DNA of 64,000 nt from Pseudomonas sp. JUb42. GTDB taxonomy: Bacteria > Pseudomonadota > Gammaproteobacteria > Pseudomonadales > Pseudomonadaceae. Shown one piece after another: positions 16,903 through 25,559 of this stretch (position 1 is the stretch's first letter; each line of letters begins with the position of its first letter). Below the pieces are notes generated by a model, which saw only the letters and a program-made list of their open reading frames with translations, was not told the origin of the DNA and made no database searches. Location of the stretch: contig NZ_JANUFD010000011.1 of the NCBI RefSeq assembly GCF_024807945.1, positions 186,001 through 250,000 on the forward strand. The letters run 5' to 3'. Position numbers and translations under genes: made by a program.

Positions 16903-17778
16903 TCAATGCACCAGATACGCCTGCAAACTCAACTCGGCATGCTCCCCCGGCGCCAGACTCAGGCTATCGCCGCCCCCCGCTGCCGCTTCCACACAGACGA
17001 ACTCCGAGGCCTCGCTGCCCGCCACCCCCATCAGCGGTCTGCGCCCCGGATGCCAGACCACGGTGCTGGTGCTGTCGCCGGTATCGATGCCCAGGCGCCG
17101 ATCCCACGCCGGGTCTTGCAAATGCAGCGGGCCGCTATGGTCGAATTCGCGCTGACAACCACCGGCGACACGCAACTCGCCCTCCTGCTGACAGGCCCGA
17201 CGCACCAGATGGTCGTAACCCTGCACGCCGTCCAGGCCCTGTAGTGCCACGTCGGCAACATCGCTGATACGCCAGTAGGCGTGCAAGGCATGACTGAACT
17301 GACAGGGCGCGCTGTCCTCGTGGCAGGTATTGAGGCGCAACTCCATGCCCTGCCCCAGTTCGGCGTACAGATCGGCCTGCCAGTCCCACAGCTTGAGGCG
17401 CCAGTGCAGGCTGACACCTGTTGCGCTTTCGCTGCTGTCGATGAGCTTCCAGTCCAGTAGCCGCGCCCAGCCGTGGGCCGGCCAGACGCCTTCACTGGGA
17501 TGGCGGCCGTACCAGGGCCAGCACACCGGCACGCCACCGCGGATCGGACCGACTTGAGGCCACTGGGCGGCGCACCACAGCCAGGGCTTTTGCCCCACCG
17601 GCTGGAAATGCAGCAACTGCCCGCCCTGCCGACTGAACACGGCCTGGCACTGCGGGTGATCGATCACCAGCACATCGCGTAGCTGATAGCGTTCCCATTC
17701 GAACGTCGGGCGAGCCCGGCGCGACCTGAAAAAACGCTGCAATGGATGCTCCAGCATCCCCGCTTCCTTGATCGCCAT
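16903..17778 (-). CDS. D-hexose-6-phosphate mutarotase (YeaD-like aldose epimerase)
   Basis: A 291-residue protein of the galactose-mutarotase superfamily, glucose-6-phosphate 1-epimerase branch. It would interconvert the alpha and beta anomers of hexose-6-phosphates in the cytoplasm. Diagnostic segments are PIRGGVPVCWPWYGRHP (phosphate-binding arginine), AHGWARLLDW, SHALHAYWRISDV with the catalytic histidine region, and FVCVEAAAG with the catalytic glutamate. It is the last gene of the gts-oprB cluster but lies behind a terminator-like hairpin after oprB, so read-through or its own promoter is needed. A second ATG seven codons in (MLEHPLQRFF) is also possible. Confidence 0.88.
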   Translation of the reverse strand: MAIKEAGMLEHPLQRFFRSRRARPTFEWERYQLRDVLVIDHPQCQAVFSRQGGQLLHFQPVGQKPWLWCAAQWPQVGPIRGGVPVCWPWYGRHPSEGVWPAHGWARLLDWKLIDSSESATGVSLHWRLKLWDWQADLYAELGQGMELRLNTCHEDSAPCQFSHALHAYWRISDVADVALQGLDGVQGYDHLVRRACQQEGELRVAGGCQREFDHSGPLHLQDPAWDRRLGIDTGDSTSTVVWHPGRRPLMGVAGSEASEFVCVEAAAGGGDSLSLAPGEHAELSLQAYLVH

Positions 17779-17844
17779 GGTTATCCCGGTTTACCGCACA
17801 GAAAAAAAATGCCTCCGGGAGCACGGAAGCAAATTGTTCGAGCT

Positions 17845-17873
17845 TAAAAAAGGCGGGCAGAACTGCTGCCCGC
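17845..17873 (-). terminator. Terminator between oprB and the mutarotase gene
   Basis: On the minus strand GCGGGCAG/CTGCCCGC arms with a five-base loop are followed by six T. It would end the gtsABCD-oprB transcript. Confidence 0.8.
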
Positions 17874-17897
17874 AAAGCACACACGATCTTTAGCCTC

Positions 17898-17948
17898 AAG
17901 CTGCAAGCCAGTAGCTTCTAACTTGTCGCTTGCAGCTTATAGCTTGTA
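17898..17948. repeat. Inverted repeat AAGCTGCAAGC / GCTTGCAGCTT
   Basis: Two perfect 11-bp arms enclose about 29 bp that contain further AGCTT/GTAGCTT variants, and AGCTTGTAAC follows. The block sits between the oprB stop and the terminator. It looks like a member of an intergenic repeat family rather than an operator. Confidence 0.6.
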
Positions 17949-17955
17949 ACTGCCC

Positions 17956-19314
17956 TTAGAACTTCGACTGAATCTTGATACCGGCAACAATGGCGTCGTC
18001 GACCTGGTCAACACCGCCTGGGTGTTTGACGAACTGCAGGTTAGGACGCACGGTCAGCCAGTCGGTGACATGCACACCGTAGTAGATCTCGGAGTTGTAT
18101 TCGGTCTTCTGGACCGGCACGAAACCTGGATTGTCGTAGTCGCTGATGCCGCTGAGCTGGTTGCGCAGGCGGGCGTTATCCGTTGCATCGTCGTTCACGT
18201 GGATACGCGCAACACCGACACCGATATCGTCTTTTGGACGGGCATCGAACGGACCTTTGAAGACCAGACCGATCTGCTGATAGTTGTCGACGAAGTTGGT
18301 CGCTTTATCATGCACGGTCAGGTTGCCGAAAATGCTCAGGCCACGGGAAGTATCACCGCCAACCGACGTCAGCTGTTGCTGGGCAACGACCCACCAGCCA
18401 TGCTTGTCGTCATGCTCTTTGAAATTGCCACCGACCACAGCTTGTGGCTGGCCGTTCTGGGCTTCATAGAGATCGTTGGCATTGGGCGTGCTGCGGTAGT
18501 AACCGATGCGGTATTCGCCCGGCAGCTTGTTGACCATCGGCGACCACACCAGCTCGACCGGTACCACGTTGCCTTGTGAGCCGCTGGTGGCGAGGGTGAA
18601 GCCGTTGTGTTTGTCGAGGTTGTCGGCGTCCTGCATGTAGATACCGACCTGGGCGTACAACTCAGGCGTGATGTTGTATTTCACGCGCGCAGCCCACTGG
18701 CTTATTGGCCAGTTGTACCAGGTGTTTACATAGTTGCCGACCTGAGAACCGCACAGGGTCAGGTTCTGGAAGTCGCAAGGGAAGCTGTTGAAGTCTTCGC
18801 CTTCGCCGAAGCGGCCGAGTTTGATGTCCAGGGCGCCGTCGAAGAATTTCTGCTTGTACCACATTTGCGTCAGGCGCCAGGTCTGACCACGGCCCCAGAC
18901 TTCCTGCGAGGAGCTGATGGTGCCGACGCGAGGATCGCCAATACGGTCGTTGGAGATGTTGCGGCCACTACGCTCGGTGACTGCCAGCTTGAATTCAGCA
19001 TCGTGCCAGCCGAGGATTTTTTGCAGGTCCATGTCCAGACCGAAGGCAAACTGGTCGGCATAACGTGCAGTCTTGTCGTTGTTGTAGCCACCCTTGACGT
19101 TGCTGCCCACCTCACCGACGTACTCTGCCGAGATGGTGTAACCCTTGCTCTCAAGCTCGCTACGCAGACCGCCCCAATCGCCGGTCATGTACTTGGAGTT
19201 CGCAGCGAATGCATCATCGGCCTGGGCATTACCCGTCAGTGCCAGCGCGCCCAATACAGAGAGCTGACTGACCAGCTGGAGACGGGAAATCGATTTGGCT
19301 TTGATCTTCTTCAT
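17956..19314 (-). CDS. oprB: OprB carbohydrate-selective porin
   Basis: A 452-residue outer-membrane porin of the OprB family for glucose and related sugars. A signal peptide ends near GNAQA|DDAF (residue 32). The mature protein opens with the conserved TGDWGGLRSELESKG and then shows alternating beta-strand character with GWHDAEFKLAVTERSGR and LKLGRFGEGEDF-like segments (here DIKLGRFGEGEDFNSF). It ends in GIKIQSKF with the terminal phenylalanine needed for barrel assembly. It lies 130 bp downstream of gtsD on the same strand, the standard Pseudomonas arrangement that couples outer- and inner-membrane glucose uptake. Confidence 0.96.
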   Translation of the reverse strand: MKKIKAKSISRLQLVSQLSVLGALALTGNAQADDAFAANSKYMTGDWGGLRSELESKGYTISAEYVGEVGSNVKGGYNNDKTARYADQFAFGLDMDLQKILGWHDAEFKLAVTERSGRNISNDRIGDPRVGTISSSQEVWGRGQTWRLTQMWYKQKFFDGALDIKLGRFGEGEDFNSFPCDFQNLTLCGSQVGNYVNTWYNWPISQWAARVKYNITPELYAQVGIYMQDADNLDKHNGFTLATSGSQGNVVPVELVWSPMVNKLPGEYRIGYYRSTPNANDLYEAQNGQPQAVVGGNFKEHDDKHGWWVVAQQQLTSVGGDTSRGLSIFGNLTVHDKATNFVDNYQQIGLVFKGPFDARPKDDIGVGVARIHVNDDATDNARLRNQLSGISDYDNPGFVPVQKTEYNSEIYYGVHVTDWLTVRPNLQFVKHPGGVDQVDDAIVAGIKIQSKF

Positions 19315-19443
19315 CCCTTAAATCCTCGTAATTTTATTTTTATTGATTACTGCTTTGTGTATTCACTGCTTCGTGTTGACAGGCTGGCCACCCGGTAAGG
19401 CAGAGATGGCCGACCTGCTGTGCTCGGTTGCGTTACAACATGT

Positions 19444-20616
19444 TCAGCTACGGTTGAATTGGGTGACGTTGCCCACACGCTCAGCGGGCTGAGGCTTTCC
19501 CTCGCCATTACCCAGCACGCCCAGGCGCTCGCCGGTCTTGGCATCGAACAGCAGCACCTTGGATGGATCGAATTGCAGGTTCAGGCTTTCCCCGACCTGA
19601 GGCGCGACGTCCGGCGCCAGGCGGCAGCAGACCTTGCTCTGGTTCAGGTCAACGAACACCAGGGTGTCCGGGCCCGTAGGCTCGGTCACCTGGACTTCGG
19701 CGCGAATGGTCGGCAGCCCGGACGTCTCGGCCGAAGCCAGGAGAATCTGCTCAGGACGCAGGCCAAGAATCACTTCACGATCTTCAAGCCCGGCGTCGTT
19801 CATGTTCATCGGCAGCTCGCAACGGGCCTGGCCGCTGTCGAGCAAGGCAATCAGGCGGCCGTCCTTGCGTTGCAGGCGCAATGGAATGAAGTTCATCGGC
19901 GGTGAACCGATGAAGCTGGCGACGAACAGGTTGGCCGGGTTGTTGTAGATCTCTTTCGGCGTACCGAACTGCTGGACGATGCCGTCCTTCATGACCGCAA
20001 CCTTGTCGCCCAGGGTCATCGCCTCGATCTGATCGTGGGTGACGTAGACGGTGGTGGTCTTGAGACGCTGGTGCATCAGTTTCATTTCGGTGCGCATCTC
20101 GACCCGCAGCTTGGCGTCGAGGTTGGACAGCGGTTCGTCGAACAGGTAGATCTTCGGCCGCCGCGCCAGGGCACGGCCCATGGCCACACGCTGCTGCTGA
20201 CCACCGGACAACTGGCCGGGCTTGCGATTGAGCAGGTGTTCGATCTGCAGCAGCTTGGCGACCCGGGAGACTTCTTCGTCGATGGCCGCCTGCGGCATCT
20301 TGCGAATCTTCAGGCCGAACTCGATGTTCTCGCGCACGCTCATGGTCGGGTACAGCGCGTAGGACTGGAACACCATGGCGATGTCACGGTCTTTGGGGCT
20401 CATGCCGCTGACATCGGAGCCGTCGATGAGAATCGCGCCGCCGGTAATGTTTTCCAGGCCCGCGATGCAGTTCATCAGGGTCGACTTGCCGCAGCCCGAT
20501 GGGCCGACCAGGATCAGGAACTCGCCGTCCTTGATCTGCAGTTCAATGTTCTTCAGCGTGTCGGGCAGACCGGCACCGTAGGTCTTGTTGACGTTGCGTA
20601 GTTCGAGCGTTGCCAT
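19444..20616 (-). CDS. gtsD: Glucose ABC transporter ATPase
   Basis: A 390-residue MalK/UgpC-type ATPase that powers sugar import. The Walker A motif GPSGCGKST is at 38-46; Q-loop, signature LSGGQQQRVAMGRAL and Walker B IYLFDEPLSNLD follow, then the switch histidine in VYVTHDQIEA. A C-terminal TOBE/OB-fold region from about residue 240 is typical of the CUT1 sugar subfamily. It starts 2 bp after the gtsC stop. Sugar specificity for glucose is inferred from the cluster (oprB, glk, edd, gltR nearby). Confidence 0.95.
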   Translation of the reverse strand: MATLELRNVNKTYGAGLPDTLKNIELQIKDGEFLILVGPSGCGKSTLMNCIAGLENITGGAILIDGSDVSGMSPKDRDIAMVFQSYALYPTMSVRENIEFGLKIRKMPQAAIDEEVSRVAKLLQIEHLLNRKPGQLSGGQQQRVAMGRALARRPKIYLFDEPLSNLDAKLRVEMRTEMKLMHQRLKTTTVYVTHDQIEAMTLGDKVAVMKDGIVQQFGTPKEIYNNPANLFVASFIGSPPMNFIPLRLQRKDGRLIALLDSGQARCELPMNMNDAGLEDREVILGLRPEQILLASAETSGLPTIRAEVQVTEPTGPDTLVFVDLNQSKVCCRLAPDVAPQVGESLNLQFDPSKVLLFDAKTGERLGVLGNGEGKPQPAERVGNVTQFNRS

Positions 20617-20618
20617 GA

Positions 20619-21464
20619 TTACCCCTTGACTGCGCCGGCTGTGAGCCCGCGCACGAAATACTTGCCGGCGACGATGTAGACCAGCAGTGTCGGCAGACCG
20701 GCAATCATCGCCGCCGCCATATCAACGTTGTATTCCTTGACCCCGGTACTGGTGTTGACCAGGTTGTTCAGCGCCACGGTAATCGGCTGCGAATCACCGC
20801 TGGAAAAGACCACACCGAACAGGAAGTCGTTCCAGATCTGAGTGAACTGCCAGATCAGGCAGACCATCACGATAGGGGTCGACATCGGCAGGATGATCTT
20901 GCCGAAAATGGTGAAGAAACCCGCGCCATCCAGGCGTGCCGCCTTGACCAGCGCATCGGGAATGCTCACGTAGTAGTTGCGGAAGAACAGCGTGGTGAAG
21001 GCCAGGCCATAGACCACGTGAACGAACACCAGGCCGGTGGTGGTGCTGGCCAGGCCCATCTTGCCGAGGGTAAAGGACGCCGGCAGCAGCACGGTCTGGA
21101 ACGGCAGGAAGCAGCCGAACAGCAGCAGGCCGAAGAACAGCTGCGAACCGCGAAAGCGCCACATCGACAGCACGTAGCCGTTCAACGCACCGATGGCCGT
21201 GGAGATCAGCACCGCCGGGATGGTGATCTTGATCGAGTTCCAGAAGTAACCATCTACCGTAGCCCAGGCCTTGACCCAGCCAATGGCAGTAATCACGGTC
21301 GGCCAGCTCAGCAGGTTGCCGGTACTGATGTCCTCAGGGGATTTGAAGCTGGTCAGCAGCATCACTACCAGGGGCACCAGATACAGCAGGCAGGCAGCAA
21401 TCAGCACCACATGGATGGCGATGCGGCTCAGGCTGATCGGCGATTTTCCAACGAGACTAGTCAT
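20619..21464 (-). CDS. gtsC: Glucose ABC transporter permease (MalG-type)
   Basis: A 281-residue inner-membrane permease of the CUT1 family with six predicted TM helices. The coupling-helix motif is DALVKAARLDGAGFFTIFGKIILP, a variant of the EAA loop that contacts GtsD, and the C-terminus is KYFVRGLTAGAVKG, as in MalG-type proteins. Its start overlaps the end of gtsB by 8 bp. It pairs with GtsB to form the translocation channel. Confidence 0.95.
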   Translation of the reverse strand: MTSLVGKSPISLSRIAIHVVLIAACLLYLVPLVVMLLTSFKSPEDISTGNLLSWPTVITAIGWVKAWATVDGYFWNSIKITIPAVLISTAIGALNGYVLSMWRFRGSQLFFGLLLFGCFLPFQTVLLPASFTLGKMGLASTTTGLVFVHVVYGLAFTTLFFRNYYVSIPDALVKAARLDGAGFFTIFGKIILPMSTPIVMVCLIWQFTQIWNDFLFGVVFSSGDSQPITVALNNLVNTSTGVKEYNVDMAAAMIAGLPTLLVYIVAGKYFVRGLTAGAVKG

Positions 21465-22371
21465 TGCGCTTGGTCCTCAGCTCGGAATACAGGTAAGGCA
21501 CCAGAATGGCCAGGATCGCCCCCAGCATCAGGATCGCACTGGCCGAGCCCATGCCCATTTGCCCGCGGCTGAAGGTGAAGGAATACATGAACATCGCTGG
21601 CAGGTCCGAGGAGTAGCCAGGGCCGCCGGCCGTCATGGCTGCGACCAGGTCGAAGCTCTTGATTGCAATGTGGGCGAGGATCATCACCGAGCTGAAGAAC
21701 ACCGGGCGCAGGCTCGGCAGGATCACTTTCCAGTAGATCGTCGGCAGGCTGGCGCCGTCGATCTGCGCAGCGCGGACGATGGACTGGTCAACGCCACGCA
21801 GACCGGCGAGGAACATCGCCATAATGAAACCCGAGGCTTGCCAGACAGCGGCGATAACCAGGCAGTAGACCACGCGATCGGAATCGATCAGCCAGTCCAG
21901 GCGAAAGCCTTCCCAGCCCCAGTCACGCAGCAGCTTGTCCAGGCCCATGCCAGGGTTGAGCAGCCACTTCCAGGCGGTGCCGGTAACAATCATCGACAAC
22001 GCCATCGGGTACAGATAAATGGTGCGGATAAAGCCTTCGCGACGGATGCGCTGGTCGAGGAAAATCGCCAGGATTACGCCGACAACGAGACTGATGCCGA
22101 TGAACATGCCACCGAACACCATCAGATTCTTGCTCGCCACCCACCAGCGGTCGTTGTCGAACAGGCGCTCGTATTGCGCCAGCCCGGCCCACTTGTAGGA
22201 CGGCAGGAATGTGGAGGACGTGAAAGACAGCACAAACGTCCAGAGGATATAGCCATAGAAGCCGACCAGAACGATGAACATACTCGGCGCCAGCACCAAC
22301 TTGGGCAGCCAGCGCTGGAGCGCATCGAACGGCGAGGCTTTGGCTTTGCTGAAGACAGCGACAGAGCTCAT
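21457..22371 (-). CDS. gtsB: Glucose ABC transporter permease (MalF-type)
   Basis: A 304-residue permease with six predicted TM helices after a short cytoplasmic N-terminus. The EAA-like loop is QSIVRAAQIDGASLPTIYWKVILP. AVWQASGFIMAMFLAGLRG precedes it as in other CUT1 permeases. It heterodimerises with GtsC. A 106-bp gap separates it from gtsA, and it overlaps gtsC, consistent with one operon. Confidence 0.95.
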   Translation of the reverse strand: MSSVAVFSKAKASPFDALQRWLPKLVLAPSMFIVLVGFYGYILWTFVLSFTSSTFLPSYKWAGLAQYERLFDNDRWWVASKNLMVFGGMFIGISLVVGVILAIFLDQRIRREGFIRTIYLYPMALSMIVTGTAWKWLLNPGMGLDKLLRDWGWEGFRLDWLIDSDRVVYCLVIAAVWQASGFIMAMFLAGLRGVDQSIVRAAQIDGASLPTIYWKVILPSLRPVFFSSVMILAHIAIKSFDLVAAMTAGGPGYSSDLPAMFMYSFTFSRGQMGMGSASAILMLGAILAILVPYLYSELRTKRND

Positions 22372-22477
22372 CGGAAAATCCAGGTCTGATACATCGAATC
22401 CAGCCCGCAGGCGTGCGTGAAACCAGGTTGCGGTTTCAACAGCACGAACTGCGGCTGGGGGGTTCAGGTACTACGAA

Positions 22478-23764
22478 TTACTTGGCGGACTTGATCGCTG
22501 CGCCCAACTTCTTGGCGGCATCTGCCGGGTCGGCTTTCGGGTCGTTGATGTAGTTGGTCACGACATCGAAAAACGCACCCTGTACGGCAAGGGTAGTTGC
22601 CATGTTATGCGCCATGCTCGGTTGCAGACCGCCGGTCTTGGCGTCAGCCAGGAAGTCCTTGGCCGCTGTCTGGGCGCAGGAGTCGAAGCCGTACTTGCCC
22701 ATATCGCTCAACATGTCGGTACGAACCGGGATCGAACCCTTGTTGATGCTGAAGACTTTCTGGAAGTTCTCGCTCAGGGTGACCTTGGCGACGTCCTGCT
22801 GGGCAGCCGTGGTGCCTTTGTCTTTCTGCTTGAACACCGCCAGGGAGTCGATGTTGTAGGTAAAGGCTTTGTCGGTGCCCGGGAAGGCTACGCACTCATA
22901 GTCTTTGCCCGCGACTTTCTTGGCCGCAGTCCACTCGCTCTTGGCCCAGTCGCCCATGATCTGCATGCCGGCCTTGCCATTGATGACTTTGGCGGCTTCC
23001 AGGTTCCAGTCCTGGCCTTTGCCGTCCTTGTCCATGTAGGTGGCGACTTTCTTCAGCTCAGTCAGGGCCTTGACCATTTCCGGACCGGTCAGCGCGCCGT
23101 TGTCCAGGTCTACCAGGGCCTTTTTGTAGCCATCAGCGCCCATGACCGAGAGAACGACGGCTTCGAATACAGTGCTGTCCTGCCAAGGCTGACCGCCGTG
23201 GGCCAAGGGGATGAAGCCTGCGGCCTTGAGTTTCTCGGCGGCAGCGTAGAACTCTTCGAGGGTGGTCGGGTTCTTGGTGATACCGGCTTTCTTGAAGACT
23301 TCCGGGTTGATCCACAGCCAGTTGACGCGGTGGATGTTCACCGGCACAGCGACGTAATCACCGTCGTACTTCACGGTATCGGAGACTTTCTTGTCGAGCA
23401 GGGAGTCCCACTTCTCTTCCTTGGAGACATCCTTGAGCACATCGGTGTCGAGCAGACCGGTAGACGCCCACTCCTGAATGTCGGGGCCTTTGATCTGGGC
23501 AACGCCCGGTGGGTTACCGGCAACGGCGCGGCTTTTCAGTACGGTCATGGCGGTGGAACCGCCACCACCGGCTACAGCGCCGTCTTTCCAGGTAAAGCCG
23601 TCTTTTTCAACTTGCGCCTTGAGTACATCGACAGCGGCTTTTTCGCCACCGGACGTCCACCAGTGTACGACTTCGACCGTACCCTTGGAGTCGGCAGCGT
23701 GAGCGCTCAGCGGAAACAACGAGGCGAGAGAAATGACAGCAGCGAGGCGGGAGATTGAATTCAT
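22478..23764 (-). CDS. gtsA: Periplasmic glucose-binding protein
   Basis: A 428-residue solute-binding protein of the CUT1 (family 1) class. The signal peptide ends at PLSAHA|ADSKG (residue 23). The mature N-terminus VEVVHWWTSGGEKAAVDVL carries the paired tryptophans typical of glucose/mannose-binding proteins. The ATG at 23764 was chosen because AAAGG precedes it and the signal peptide starts there; the longer frame to 23821 is rejected. It is the first gene of gtsABCD-oprB. Its upstream region carries a strong 24-bp dyad (24002-24025), a candidate site for GltR. Confidence 0.96.
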   Translation of the reverse strand: MNSISRLAAVISLASLFPLSAHAADSKGTVEVVHWWTSGGEKAAVDVLKAQVEKDGFTWKDGAVAGGGGSTAMTVLKSRAVAGNPPGVAQIKGPDIQEWASTGLLDTDVLKDVSKEEKWDSLLDKKVSDTVKYDGDYVAVPVNIHRVNWLWINPEVFKKAGITKNPTTLEEFYAAAEKLKAAGFIPLAHGGQPWQDSTVFEAVVLSVMGADGYKKALVDLDNGALTGPEMVKALTELKKVATYMDKDGKGQDWNLEAAKVINGKAGMQIMGDWAKSEWTAAKKVAGKDYECVAFPGTDKAFTYNIDSLAVFKQKDKGTTAAQQDVAKVTLSENFQKVFSINKGSIPVRTDMLSDMGKYGFDSCAQTAAKDFLADAKTGGLQPSMAHNMATTLAVQGAFFDVVTNYINDPKADPADAAKKLGAAIKSAK

Positions 23765-24092
23765 CGATTTAACCTTTCTTGTTGTTATGCATGAGCAAGT
23801 CGTCAGGTGCTTGCGCTGCATAGAAGTCTAACCAAGGGTTTTGAAAGAACAGTAACGAAGGGATGTGCAAGTGTCACAAGATAGTGACATTTCGAACATT
23901 CAGGAAAAACCGCTCTGGAATGAGGGTTACAGAGGATCTACCGTCGGAAAAGGGATGTCCAGACTGTCGGAAAAATTCGTTTTGACTGAATTTTCCTAAA
24001 GTTTTGTAGGATTAATCCAACAAAAGCCCAAGACGGCACCACCCCTAGAAGCGACTTCAGCCGCGAGGGCGCCATCCCGGCGAAAGCCGCTC
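23765..24092. other. gtsA upstream regulatory region
   Basis: A 328-bp gene-free region between the gtrS stop and the gtsA start. It holds an inverted repeat GGAAAAATTC ... GAATTTTCC at about 23969-23996 (one-base bulge) and the 24-bp dyad at 24002-24025. An REP-like sequence (AGCGACTTCAGCCGCGAGG ... AAAGCCGCTCCTAC) lies at about 24050-24095, just past the gtrS stop. Confidence 0.6.
24002..24025. promoter_or_regulatory. 24-bp dyad upstream of gtsA, candidate glucose-regulator operator
   Basis: The core TTGTAGGATTAATCCAACAA is palindromic with a single mismatched pair, and the symmetry extends two more bases on each side. It lies about 240 bp upstream of the gtsA ATG. GltR is the obvious candidate protein because its gene is adjacent and GltR is known to control gts/oprB in Pseudomonas. 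The TTGT/ACAA ends also resemble HexR half-sites but with wider spacing. Confidence 0.45.
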
Positions 24093-25556
24093 CTACTCAG
24101 CTGTGCGAGGCAGATACAGGGTCACCCGCAACCCACCCCCGCGCAGGTTCTGCAGGCTCACTTCGCCCCCATGGCTGTGGGCGATATTGCGCGCGATGCC
24201 CAGCCCCAGGCCGTAGCCCTGTTGCTGGCTGCCCGCGAGGCGGAAATGCGGCTCGAATACCTGCTCCAGACGCTGCTCGGGAACGCCCGGCCCCTCGTCA
24301 TCGACATGCAGAACGAACGCCTTGGGGTTGTCTTCGATCTTCAGGTGGGCCTTTTGCCCATACTTGATGGCGTTGTCGATCAGGTTGCCGATGCAGCGCT
24401 TGAGCGCCAGGGGCTTGCCCGGATAGCTGGCCTCGGCCTGGCCCTGCTGGGTGACGCAGCCATTGCCCTGGGGCAGCAGGTACGGCTCGATCAGCACGTC
24501 GAGAACGTGATTGAGGTCGACGTCGACGATGTTCTCGTGGATGTCCGTGTCTTTCACGCATTGCAATGCACCCTTGACCAACAGCTCCAGCTCGTCGAGA
24601 TCGCGGCCGAACTTGGTTTGCAGGGTTTCGTCTTCCAGCAGCTCGACCCGCAGCCGCAGGCGCGTGATGGGCGTGCGCAAGTCGTGGGAAATGGCGCTGA
24701 ACAACTGGCCGCGCTCGGTCAGATAGCGGCTGATGCGGGTGCGCATGGCATTGAACGCCCGGCTCACTTCCACCACCTCGCTGCCACCGCCTTCGACCAC
24801 CGGCTCGACGTCGGCACCCAGGGACATGTCCCGGGCGGTGCGGGCCAAACGCTTGAGCGGACGACTTTGCCAATGCACCAGCAGGCCGATGAACAGCAGC
24901 AGGAACACGCTGGTCAGGACGATGAACCAGACCTGGGAGACCGGTAACTCCTGCTCCTCCAGGGTGGTGTAGGGCTCTGGCAACAGCGAGGCGATGTACA
25001 GCCATTCCCCCGGCGCCATCTGGATCTGGGTGACCAGTACCGGCGGATTGACCGGCTCCAGGCTCAAGGCGTAATGCGCCCAGGAACGCGGCAATTCGTC
25101 GAGCTTGAGACCGCTGTTGAAGATCCGCAAGTCTTCGGGACGGACGAAACGCACCGAGATATCCGGCCCGTTGCCCAAGTGCTCCCGCAACACCTGGCCG
25201 ACCATATCCAGTACCGCCTGCTTGCGCGGGGTCAGTTCCAGCGTGGTCATGTCCAGCGGGCGATCGTTGAGCGTCACGACGAAGCGCGTGCCGCCCATAT
25301 TGCGCAGCTGATCCAGCACCAGCGGTCGATAGGCCACTGGCAACGAGCGGAAATAACTGGCACTGGCCGCCATGGAGTTGGCCAGGCTGCGTGCTGCGGT
25401 GATCAGCCCCTCCATCTGGGTGGCACGCAACTGCGCCAGCCAGATCACGCTGGACAGGGTCTGGGCCAACAACACCGCCAGCAGAGTCAGGAGCAACATG
25501 CGCCCCAGCAACGAACGCGGCAACGGGAACCGGCGCTTCGTATCGAGACTGATCAA
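24093..25556 (-). CDS. gtrS: Sensor histidine kinase GtrS
   Basis: A 487-residue membrane kinase, partner of GltR. TM1 is about 19-40, a periplasmic sensor of about 150 residues follows, then TM2 (VWFIVLTSVFLLLFIGLLVHW), HAMP, the H-box FSAISHDLRTPITRLRLR, the N-box CIGNLIDNAIKYGQ and the G-box GYGLGLGIARNIAHSHGG. In Pseudomonas GtrS senses 2-ketogluconate/6-phosphogluconate and activates GltR. Position fits: edd-glk-gltR-gtrS. The assigned start is a TTG 3 bp after the gltR stop; an ATG 19 codons later (MLLLTLL) would shorten the cytoplasmic tail but keep TM1. Confidence 0.92.
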   Translation of the reverse strand: MISLDTKRRFPLPRSLLGRMLLLTLLAVLLAQTLSSVIWLAQLRATQMEGLITAARSLANSMAASASYFRSLPVAYRPLVLDQLRNMGGTRFVVTLNDRPLDMTTLELTPRKQAVLDMVGQVLREHLGNGPDISVRFVRPEDLRIFNSGLKLDELPRSWAHYALSLEPVNPPVLVTQIQMAPGEWLYIASLLPEPYTTLEEQELPVSQVWFIVLTSVFLLLFIGLLVHWQSRPLKRLARTARDMSLGADVEPVVEGGGSEVVEVSRAFNAMRTRISRYLTERGQLFSAISHDLRTPITRLRLRVELLEDETLQTKFGRDLDELELLVKGALQCVKDTDIHENIVDVDLNHVLDVLIEPYLLPQGNGCVTQQGQAEASYPGKPLALKRCIGNLIDNAIKYGQKAHLKIEDNPKAFVLHVDDEGPGVPEQRLEQVFEPHFRLAGSQQQGYGLGLGIARNIAHSHGGEVSLQNLRGGGLRVTLYLPRTAE

Positions 25557-25559
25557 GCG

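Noticed and set aside
16786..17267. Plus-strand open frames overlapping the mutarotase gene
   Set aside because: They run from the REP pair into antisense of the mutarotase and have biased composition with no homology recognised.
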